NCBI GenBank assembly: GCA_945888375.1
Contig: CAMCZZ010000001.1
Span: forward strand, 186,001 to 250,000
Source: Akkermansia muciniphila
Lineage (GTDB): Bacteria > Verrucomicrobiota > Verrucomicrobiia > Opitutales > Opitutaceae
DNA length: 64,000 nucleotides
Direction of reading: 5' to 3'
In this document: positions 36,762 to 43,352 of the stretch, one piece after another
Layout: the number at the start of each line of letters is the position of its first letter
How positions within the stretch are numbered: the stretch's first letter is position 1
Translations under genes and position numbers: made by a program
Notes under the pieces: generated by a model
What the model saw: the letters and a program-made list of their open reading frames with translations, nothing else
Told to the model about the DNA's origin: nothing
Database searches by the model: none

Positions 36762-37235
36762 ATGAAGGTGACGTGCGAGCATTGCGGGTTGCCCTTCGCA
36801 GCGGTGCGGGCGAAGCCGGGGAGGGCGCTCTACTGTTGCTCGGGCTGCGCGCTGGCGGCGCGGGTGCCGGTGGATGCGAACGGGCAATTTCCGGTCAACG
36901 GGGCGCTGGTGACGGCGCTCGGGCTGGGCTTCGGGTTGTTTAACCAACTCCTCTTCTGGTTGCTGGCGGTTCTGGTGGCCCGCCAGCCCGGTGGGGTGGA
37001 GAACGCAGGGCGGCTCGCTTGGGTATCGTTTGGCATCGGTGCGCTGGTCTGGGCCGCTGTGGCAGCCTGTCAGGCCCGGGTCGGTGCGCGGCGCGGGGCG
37101 GACTGGGTGTTGGCGGGAGTGGTCTGCGCGGGGCTGGCGGGGTCTTGGCTGGTCGCGGCCCCCGGCCTCGCGTTTGCGGCAAATGCCGTCCTTGCCATCT
37201 GGGCGCTACGCGGATTGCGGCGGCGCAAGGGCTAG
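36762..37235 (+). CDS. Membrane protein with N-terminal metal-binding zinc ribbon
   Basis: 157 aa. The N-terminus CEHCGLPF plus YCCSGCALAARV (C5, C8, C25, C26, C29) matches the small metal-binding ribbon found at the front of heavy-metal P-type ATPases such as CcoI/FixI. Here it is joined not to an ATPase but to about three or four hydrophobic helices. A copper or zinc role is therefore suggested but unproven. It lies 12 nt after the DUF2017-like gene. Its stop is 4 nt from the convergent tsaC stop. Confidence 0.65.
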   Translation: MKVTCEHCGLPFAAVRAKPGRALYCCSGCALAARVPVDANGQFPVNGALVTALGLGFGLFNQLLFWLLAVLVARQPGGVENAGRLAWVSFGIGALVWAAVAACQARVGARRGADWVLAGVVCAGLAGSWLVAAPGLAFAANAVLAIWALRGLRRRKG

Positions 37236-37239
37236 TCCT

Positions 37240-38256
37240 TTAGCGTTTCGCGGCGGCCCGCAGCAGGCGGTCGCGGATGGCGGGGACGAGGCCCCCGGTG
37301 CCGGCCGGCAGTTCGGCGTGGAGGCGGCGCCAATCGCCGGCGTCGAGTTCGCGTAGGCGGGCGAAGAGATGGCGGGCAATCTCGTCCTCGGCGCCGGTTT
37401 CGCTGAGCCAGCGGATCCGTTTGCGCTCGGTGGAGCGGAGCGGGCGTGAGGGTTTCACTAGGAGGAGCGCGGCCTCGTCGGCCGGCAGGGCGGCCAGCGA
37501 GGCCGCGTCGAGGCGCGGATGCAGTTCGAGCGGGGTGCGCGGGCTGTAGTGTTGGGCCAGCATGCCGGGTGCGGGCGCGGCGGCGGAGGAGGAGAGGCGG
37601 GCGGGTTTGGGCCGGAGCACGGGCCGGCCGAGCACACGTTCGAGGTCCTCGACGGCGATGCCGCCGGGGCGGAGGAGGCGTGGGCGGGCGGGGTCGGTGA
37701 GGTCGAGGATGGTGGATTCGACTCCGACGGTGCATTCGCCGCCGTCGAGCACGGCGCGCAGGGCGGTGCCGGCGAGGCTGTCTCGCACGTGGATGGCGCG
37801 GGTGGGGCTGATGTAGCCGAAGGGATTGGCGCTGGGGGCGGCGAGGGGGCGGCCGGCGAGGCGGATCAGCTCGCGGAACACCGGATGGCCGGGCACACGC
37901 ACGGCGACGGTGGGGCGGCCGGCGGTGATGAGGTCCGGGACGCAGGCCAGTTTGGGCAGCACCAGCGTCAGTGGCCCCGGCCAGAAGGCCCGCGCCAGCG
38001 GGGCGATGGCGGCGTTGGGCACGGCGACGGTCGGCAGATCGCGCGCGGCGGCAAGGTGGACGATGAGCGGGTCGGTGGTCGGGCGGCCTTTGGCGGTGAA
38101 AATGGCGGCGCAGGCGGTCGGGTTCAGCGCGTCGGCCGCGAGGCCGTAGACGGTTTCGGCGGGGACGCCGACGAGGGCACCGCGTCGGAGGGCGGCGGCG
38201 AGGCGGGCGAGGTTGGCCGGGGTCGGCTGGAAGATGCGAGGCCGAGGTGCGGGCAT
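37240..38256 (-). CDS. tsaC: L-threonylcarbamoyladenylate synthase (Sua5/TsaC)
   Basis: 338 aa. The N-terminal YrdC domain has the PAETVYGLAADALN entry loop, KGRPTTDPL (the KxR region) and APSANPFGYISPT. The C-terminal ~120 residues form the extra Sua5 domain, linked by PGMLAQHYSPRTPLELH. It makes the threonylcarbamoyl-AMP used for t6A37 in tRNAs decoding ANN codons. The ATG at 38256 is placed directly against the T-run of the rpsR terminator, leaving no room for a ribosome-binding site; see findings. No better downstream start is seen. Confidence 0.92.
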   Translation of the reverse strand: MPAPRPRIFQPTPANLARLAAALRRGALVGVPAETVYGLAADALNPTACAAIFTAKGRPTTDPLIVHLAAARDLPTVAVPNAAIAPLARAFWPGPLTLVLPKLACVPDLITAGRPTVAVRVPGHPVFRELIRLAGRPLAAPSANPFGYISPTRAIHVRDSLAGTALRAVLDGGECTVGVESTILDLTDPARPRLLRPGGIAVEDLERVLGRPVLRPKPARLSSSAAAPAPGMLAQHYSPRTPLELHPRLDAASLAALPADEAALLLVKPSRPLRSTERKRIRWLSETGAEDEIARHLFARLRELDAGDWRRLHAELPAGTGGLVPAIRDRLLRAAAKR

Positions 38257-38288
38257 AAAAAACCGGGGCGGCTTTTGGCCGTCCCGGC
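38256..38288 (-). terminator. Terminator of rpsR abutting the tsaC start
   Basis: On the minus strand CCGGGACGGC-CAAAA-GCCGCCCCGG (one mismatch) runs into TTTTTT, and the T-run touches the ATG of tsaC. Confidence 0.8.
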
Positions 38289-38322
38289 AGTCGGGGAAGG
38301 AAGCGGATGCCGGGCGGGCGGC

Positions 38323-38520
38323 TTACTTGGCGAGCAGCATGGCGCGGCTGCGCTTGATGGTCGCGGTGACGCGGCGTTGTTGTTTGGCCGAGAGGTGGGT
38401 GTATTTGCGCGGCAGAATCTTGCCGGTGTCGGTGACGTAGCGGACCATCAGCTCGGGCTGGGTGAAGGGGAAGGCCTCGGGGGTGAGGGACTGGGTGGCG
38501 GTGGTTTCGGTGGCGCTCAT
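38323..38520 (-). CDS. rpsR: 30S ribosomal protein S18
   Basis: 65 aa, slightly short but complete. The family core reads VRYVTDTGKILPRKYTHLSAKQQRRVTATIKRSRAMLLAK, which includes the invariant KILPR. It binds with S6 in the platform of the small subunit. No rpsF or rplI is adjacent, unlike the usual S6-S18-L9 operon. It is cut off from tsaC downstream by a terminator. Confidence 0.94.
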   Translation of the reverse strand: MSATETTATQSLTPEAFPFTQPELMVRYVTDTGKILPRKYTHLSAKQQRRVTATIKRSRAMLLAK

Positions 38521-38786
38521 TTTGGAAAAAGACGCGCATCAAGCCGGAAGGTGGGGGAGCTTGTCAACCCGCGATTCAACGGTCGGGTTTTCGGCTCGGG
38601 GTTTTCGGCGGGGATAATCGTATGCAAGCCTTTGACCGGGGAAGCTCTTGCTGCGGAAAGTGAAGAAAGAACGGGATATACGTCGCGTTTTGGGAAAGCG
38701 GTTTCTAAGCTGGGGATGCCGTCCAGAACGACGGGCCTTGTTCCCTTCCTATCCATGACCACCTTCCCGCCCCTGGCGCTTCAACG

Positions 38787-39005
38787 ATGAGAGACGATTA
38801 TCTGCAAAGCGCCCGCAAGGTGGTCGAGGACCCAAACATCTTGGTCAATCTCGTCTCGCGTCGGGTCAAGCAACTGCGTCGCGGTGCTCGGCCCTTGGTG
38901 GTCTCGTTGGAGAAGCTCGCGCTGGAGGACATTGCTTTAAGGGAAATCTTTGAAGGCAAAATCAGCTACACGCTGCCCAGCCCGGAGGAATTGGCCAAGC
39001 GATGA
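38787..39005 (+). CDS. rpoZ: RNA polymerase omega subunit
   Basis: 72 aa. RDDYLQSARKVVEDPNILVNLVSRRVKQL is the omega core that clamps the beta' C-terminus, followed by EDIALREIFEGKISY. Omega aids beta' folding and core stability. It is preceded by a 266-bp divergent gap shared with rpsR; a weak -10-like GATAAT at 38613-38618 is the only hint of a promoter there. rpmI follows 48 nt downstream. Confidence 0.9.
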   Translation: MRDDYLQSARKVVEDPNILVNLVSRRVKQLRRGARPLVVSLEKLALEDIALREIFEGKISYTLPSPEELAKR

Positions 39006-39053
39006 GGGATCGGGCGGCGTTCCCGTTGCCTTTGTCCCGGAAAATTACTTTTT

Positions 39054-39248
39054 ATGCAAAAAACCAAAAAATCGGTGGCCAAGCGTTTTAAACTGACCGG
39101 CACCGGCAAGCTCATGCGACGGACCCCGGGCTTCCGTCATTTGCTCGCCGCCAAAAGCACTTCGGCCAAGCGACGTGCTTCCAAAGACAAGCAAGTCGAG
39201 CCCGGCCAGAAGGCCCAATTGCTGCGTTGTCTGCCCTTTGGCTTGTGA
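39054..39248 (+). CDS. rpmI: 50S ribosomal protein L35
   Basis: 64 aa of very basic sequence: KKSVAKRFKLTGTGKLMRR, with HLLAAKSTSAKRR, the L35 signature. It is not followed by rplT or preceded by infC, so the usual infC-rpmI-rplT operon is broken up here. It follows rpoZ by 48 nt. Confidence 0.92.
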   Translation: MQKTKKSVAKRFKLTGTGKLMRRTPGFRHLLAAKSTSAKRRASKDKQVEPGQKAQLLRCLPFGL

Positions 39249-39782
39249 AAAGTGTGCCGGTGCGGCGCGATCACTGCGCCTGACCGGTGTCCGGGCAGAC
39301 TTGGTATTTTACCGCTGGAACCTCCCCGCAGGCTATCGGTTGGCTTGATTCGGGGCTGGGTTCTGAGCTGTGGCCACCTAGTCGCACGGATCATTGAGGC
39401 GACTTGGCGGCCCCCATCGGTGGGGTGCTTGGCTTAAAATACCCACCGGTCATTGAAGTCTGCTCGCCACCTCGTTCCGCTGCTCGGTCGTCCACCTGAA
39501 TGCTCCCGGCGGGTTGTTTACAAGAAGGCAAACGAGGTGGTGCCGGCGCCCCATGGCTCCTGATTTGCTCATGTTGACCCTGCTTTTTTACAAAATCCGA
39601 ATACCGCGCTTTTCGCAGTTGGTCTGGCGCAATCTGTTGGCCGGCGAATCGACGGCGCAATAACTTGCGCTATATCCCGCCGGTAGAAGCACGGTATCCG
39701 GGAGAATACTTTTTTTCACCCAGGGGGGACCTAGTTACCTTTACCGATGGCTTCTGGCGAAAAAGAGGAGTAAGTTAGTTCC
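39249..39782. other. Intergenic region with dispersed repeat and hairpins
   Basis: 534 bases without a credible gene. It holds one copy of a dispersed repeat (39395-39514). It also holds a 10-bp perfect inverted repeat CCACCTCGTT (39467-39476) / AACGAGGTGG (39531-39540), and a compact hairpin GCGCAA-TAAC-TTGCGC (39655-39670). Before the regulator gene there is an A-rich stretch with AGAGGAG (39765-39771), possibly the ribosome-binding site. The repeat copy and the inverted repeat may be parts of one element. Confidence 0.7.
39395..39514 (+). repeat. Dispersed repeat, copy A
   Basis: Shares with copy B (47808-48010) the blocks TGAGGCGA, TCGGTGGGG, CTTGGCT, AAATACCC, CGCTGCTC, CGTCCA and CTGAATG, in the same order and orientation. 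The middle part is about 80 bp shorter than in copy B. No coding potential. Confidence 0.7.
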
Positions 39783-40460
39783 ATGCATCCTAATGTGCCC
39801 TTACGCAATGTGCTGCTTTTGGAGGATCAAATCGCGATCCGCCAGATGATGGCCACGCTCATCGCCTATATGCCGGGTTTTCGGGTTGTAGCCCAGGCCA
39901 GTGATGTGCAGGAGGCGCTGCGGCTGACCGAACTACATCGGCCCGATATCGTTGTGTTGGACTGGATGTTAGCCGAGGAAACCGGGCTGAGTTACCTGAC
40001 GGCTATCGAGGCTTGGCCGGTGCGGCCCACGGTTCTGGTTTTTTCCGCCAACACCACCCGGCACGTCGTTCAGGAGGCGTTTTCCCATGGTGCGGGCGGC
40101 TTTATAGAAAAGACCTCGGGGTTTTCCGATTTCACCGCTGCACTGCAAGCGGTGGGCGCTGGGCGGGCTTACCTGGGTCCGACTATCTCGGGAGTTATTT
40201 CCGGAATCGTCCGTAGTCCGGGTCCTGACATCTCCGGTATCACCCCTAGGGAGCTGGAAATCCTGCGGATGGTGGCCGAGGGGATGTCGTCCAAGTCCAT
40301 TGGCCAGCGTCTTGGCATCAGTGTGCGCACCGTGCACAGCCACCGGGCCTCGCTTATTCGCAAGACGGGTCTGCACTCGGTGGCGGAATTGACCCGGTTT
40401 GCCTGTGATCGTGGCGTGGTGACTTCCGCGGCGCCCATCCCGACCCATTCCCGCGCATGA
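39783..40460 (+). CDS. NarL/FixJ-type response regulator
   Basis: 225 aa. Receiver domain 8-125 with LLLEDQ (acidic pair), the phosphoacceptor Asp60 in VVLDWML and the conserved Lys in FIEKTSG. LuxR-type helix-turn-helix at about 160-215: ITPRELEILRMVAEGMSS then SVRTVHSHRASLIRKTG. It is a transcription factor controlled by phosphorylation, most likely from one of the two histidine kinases encoded just downstream. A 10-bp palindrome lies 8 nt after its stop. Confidence 0.9.
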   Translation: MHPNVPLRNVLLLEDQIAIRQMMATLIAYMPGFRVVAQASDVQEALRLTELHRPDIVVLDWMLAEETGLSYLTAIEAWPVRPTVLVFSANTTRHVVQEAFSHGAGGFIEKTSGFSDFTAALQAVGAGRAYLGPTISGVISGIVRSPGPDISGITPRELEILRMVAEGMSSKSIGQRLGISVRTVHSHRASLIRKTGLHSVAELTRFACDRGVVTSAAPIPTHSRA

Positions 40461-40811
40461 GTCTGCTCCGTCACGTCCTGATGGGTGATGATGACGTGAC
40501 GGTGCGTTTGCGCGACTGGCTGGCTTTCATCGACAGCCGCGAGTCCCTTGGCGTTGAGGACAACTCTTTATTTCCCAAGCGATTGCGGTTGTTTTCTCCC
40601 GTCCCTTCCTTGCCGTCCGCATTTGTTGTCCGGCTTGGCCGGCCCGAGTGGCCGGTGGAACAACCTTCTGCAGTCCGATCTCCGGCCTGGGTCTGGGTCT
40701 TGCTCCCGAGCTTCTTTTGCTGCGCTCCCTCGGGGCAGGACGCACCTTTTCTCTCTACTTGAAGTTCGCCAGTTTGGTATCCGATTTCACCCTGCCTCCG
40801 TCTCCAACCTC
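40461..40811. other. Intergenic region containing a long palindrome
   Basis: 351 bases. A short frame (40457-40762) overlaps the regulator stop as ATGA, but its 101-residue product has a composition of random GC-rich sequence and no known domain, so I do not call it. The first part contains the palindrome at 40468-40502; the rest is T/C-rich without clear signals until the kinase start at 40812. Confidence 0.6.
40468..40502. promoter_or_regulatory. 10-bp palindrome downstream of the response regulator gene
   Basis: CCGTCACGTC (40468-40477) and GACGTGACGG (40493-40502) are perfect inverted arms with a 15-bp spacer. It may be an RNA hairpin at the 3' end of the regulator message or a binding site controlling the kinase genes. 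No T-run follows. Confidence 0.55.
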
Positions 40812-42344
40812 ATGAAGCCCCTTTCCACCGCGCAACTCCCGCGCATTCTTCTTGTCGATGATCAGGAGATGAATCTGGCCACCCTCGAGGCCATTTTATC
40901 TTCCGGTGAATATGAATTGCACACTGCGGGGGACGGTTACGCCGCGCTGGATGCTGCGGCTCGCCACCGGCCTGATTTGATCCTGCTTGATATCATGATG
41001 CCCGAGCTGGATGGCTATGCGGTTTGCCGTCAGATCCGCGCCACCCCCGCCCTTGCCAGCATTCCCGTCGTCATGGTGACCGCCCTGAACGATCAGGCCT
41101 CCCGCCTCAAGGGCATCCAGGCCGGCGCGGATGATTTCATTTCCAAGCCCATCCCTATGGAGGAATTGCGGGCGCGCGTCCGGACCATCACGCGCTTGAA
41201 CCGCTTTCGCTCCATCGCCGAGCAACGCGCCCGCTTCGAACACCTCTTTGAATTGTCGCCTGCCGCCATTGTGTTGGTGGATGCCGACGGCCATCTCTGC
41301 GCGGTTAACGCCCGGGCCGACGACCTGTTGTCCGCCTCCGGCCTGCCTCCGCGCATCGGCTCCCCGCTGCCGGCCAGTTTGCCCGTGCCGGCGGCCTCGG
41401 AATTGGCGGCCCTGGCCACCGCGGCCTTTGCCGGTCCTGACGACCCCGGTCCCATCACCGTTGGATTAAAGGCCCCGGGCGGCGATCGCGTTCTCCACGT
41501 CCGTGCCGCCCGCCTCGATGAAACCGACGGCCCGCTCGTCATGCTCGTGCTGGATGATATCACCGTCGAGGTCCGTGCCCGTGAGGCCCTGGAGTCGATG
41601 AATCGCGATCTGGACGCCCTGGTCCGCTCGCGCACCCACCAGCTCGAGGAGGCCAATCAGCTCCTCATGTCCTACGCGGCCTTTGTTTCCCACGACTTGC
41701 GTTCCCCGCTTTGCGTGGTGAAGGGCTATTTATCCTTGCTTGTGACAGGCCCTGCTCAGCTCGACCCGGAGGTGAAGAATTGCATCACCCAGGCGCACGC
41801 GGCGACCCTTATGATGGAGGAGATGATCACCAACATCCTCCGCCTCGCTTCCGATGAGCATTCAGCCAGTGGTCCCGAACATCCGATCAACCCTCGGCCC
41901 GTCATCGAGCGTCTTTGCTGGAAACTGGCAGCCGTCCAACCCAAGCCTCGCCCCACCATCAACATTCTCCCCCTGCCGCCCGTTCTGGCTTCCGAGCCTT
42001 TGCTGGAGCGGGTGTTTTTCAACATAGTGGCCAATGCTCTGAAATATTCCGCGAGCCGGTCGGAGCCCGTGATTGAGATCGGGGCGCTGGAATCGCCCGA
42101 GGGACCGGTTCTGTATGTGCGGGACAACGGCGTCGGTTTTGACGCCCGCGACGCCGAACGACTCTTCCGCGAATTCTCGCGCCTGCCCAGCGCGGCCTCC
42201 AGTGATGGTCTGGGTTTGGGTCTTTCGTTGGTTTCCCGCCTTCTCCGTGCCCATCATGGCCGTATCTGGGCCGAAGGCCGGCCGGGCGAAGGCGCCACTT
42301 TCTACGTGCGCTTCGGCCCCGCTGCCGTCCCCGCCAAGCCCTAA
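40812..42344 (+). CDS. Histidine kinase with N-terminal receiver (REC-PAS-HisKA-HATPase)
   Basis: 510 aa from ATG 40812; further upstream frame is not coding. Receiver 10-125 (LLVDDQE, phosphoacceptor Asp60 in LLDIMMPELDG, FISKP). A PAS-like sensor follows (about 150-270). The HisKA domain has the phospho-His in FVSHDLRSPLCVV (H294), and the HATPase has NIVANALKYS, VRDNGVGFD and DGLGLGLSLV. There is no membrane segment, so it is cytoplasmic. Having its own receiver in front lets it respond to another kinase, such as the hybrid kinase two genes downstream. The stop is 15 nt from the lipoprotein gene. Confidence 0.9.
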   Translation: MKPLSTAQLPRILLVDDQEMNLATLEAILSSGEYELHTAGDGYAALDAAARHRPDLILLDIMMPELDGYAVCRQIRATPALASIPVVMVTALNDQASRLKGIQAGADDFISKPIPMEELRARVRTITRLNRFRSIAEQRARFEHLFELSPAAIVLVDADGHLCAVNARADDLLSASGLPPRIGSPLPASLPVPAASELAALATAAFAGPDDPGPITVGLKAPGGDRVLHVRAARLDETDGPLVMLVLDDITVEVRAREALESMNRDLDALVRSRTHQLEEANQLLMSYAAFVSHDLRSPLCVVKGYLSLLVTGPAQLDPEVKNCITQAHAATLMMEEMITNILRLASDEHSASGPEHPINPRPVIERLCWKLAAVQPKPRPTINILPLPPVLASEPLLERVFFNIVANALKYSASRSEPVIEIGALESPEGPVLYVRDNGVGFDARDAERLFREFSRLPSAASSDGLGLGLSLVSRLLRAHHGRIWAEGRPGEGATFYVRFGPAAVPAKP

Positions 42345-42359
42345 ATCCTCGGGCACCGT

Positions 42360-43352
42360 ATGAAATGTCTTTTTTGCCTGCTTGGTGCCGCCCTCATGCT
42401 GGCCTTCTCGGCGTGTTCTCGCCCTCCGGAGGCTGCCGCCTCGGTGGCACCCGCGCTGGCCGCGCAACTTGATTCTGACCTCCGGGAACTGCGCGAGGAG
42501 GTTGAGCGCCTCGCCAGCACCATCGCCTCCCTCTATGCCCGCCGGAGCGAGATCATTCAGGGTGTGGATAAATCCAAATACACCTTCTCCCTCGATGGCG
42601 CCTTTTATAAACCGAAGGATGATGGCGGCGCCGCGCTCTGGATCTCCGCCGTCCAGCCGGTTACGCCTGAGATGCAGGAGGTGGCCTATCTCACGGAGCC
42701 ACTCGACGCCGAATTGATTCGGATCTGCCGTGAACTGCCTGCCGTGAGCCAAGCTTACTACAACGACCGGTTCAGCTTGAACCGCATCTATCCTTGGATC
42801 GACACCCTCGTGCAATATCCGCCGCGTATGAATATTGCCGAGTTCAATTTCTATTACCTGGCCGATGCCGCCCACAATCCCGCCCGCAAGGGGGTTTGGG
42901 TGCCCGAACCCTACCTCGACCCAGCCGGCCGCGGTTGGATGGTAAGCACCATCGCCCCGGTTTACGTGGATGAAAAACTCGAGGGCGTCCCTGGTCTGGA
43001 TGTGACCATCGCCACGCTGGTTGAGCACTATTTCCGCAGCCTGGAACAGGCCGTGGCCGTAGTATCCCGGGAGGGGGTGCTGGTCGCCGCCACGGAAAGT
43101 GCGATCCAGTATCTTGAAATGCCTCCGCTTAGAGACCACAAATACTTGGAAACGGTGAAGCTCGATACTTTCAAGCCCGAGGACTACAACATCCTCAAGA
43201 GCACGCTTCGCCCCGTGCGCACCATGGCCACCCAACTCCTTCGGGAACACCTATCCCCTGTCACGGTGGTGCTCAAGGGTGAGCCTCACACCGCCTGCGC
43301 TGTCTCCGTCCCCGAGCTGGGTTGGACCGTCATCGAGCTTTACCCGAATTGA
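42360..43352 (+). CDS. Lipoprotein with Cache-like sensor domain
   Basis: 330 aa. Lipoprotein signal with lipobox AFSAC (Cys19). A coiled-coil segment (about 38-62) precedes a double-Cache-like ligand-binding fold: YYLADAAHNPARKGVWVPEPYLDP, then RGWMVSTIAPVYVDEKLEGVPGLDVTI, features normally seen in extracellular parts of chemoreceptors and kinases. Here the sensor is a free lipoprotein and not part of a kinase. Its end overlaps the following hybrid kinase gene, so it is probably the detached sensing partner of that kinase. Confidence 0.8.
   Translation: MKCLFCLLGAALMLAFSACSRPPEAAASVAPALAAQLDSDLRELREEVERLASTIASLYARRSEIIQGVDKSKYTFSLDGAFYKPKDDGGAALWISAVQPVTPEMQEVAYLTEPLDAELIRICRELPAVSQAYYNDRFSLNRIYPWIDTLVQYPPRMNIAEFNFYYLADAAHNPARKGVWVPEPYLDPAGRGWMVSTIAPVYVDEKLEGVPGLDVTIATLVEHYFRSLEQAVAVVSREGVLVAATESAIQYLEMPPLRDHKYLETVKLDTFKPEDYNILKSTLRPVRTMATQLLREHLSPVTVVLKGEPHTACAVSVPELGWTVIELYPN

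Noticed and set aside
37232-38542. 436-codon frame overlapping tsaC and rpsR on the same strand
   Set aside because: Arg/Pro-rich translation; it is an out-of-frame shadow of tsaC, whose motifs are in the other frame.
40457-40762. 101-codon frame starting at ATGA with the response-regulator stop
   Set aside because: Despite the attractive overlap, the product has no domain and contains the palindrome in its first 15 codons; treated as non-coding.
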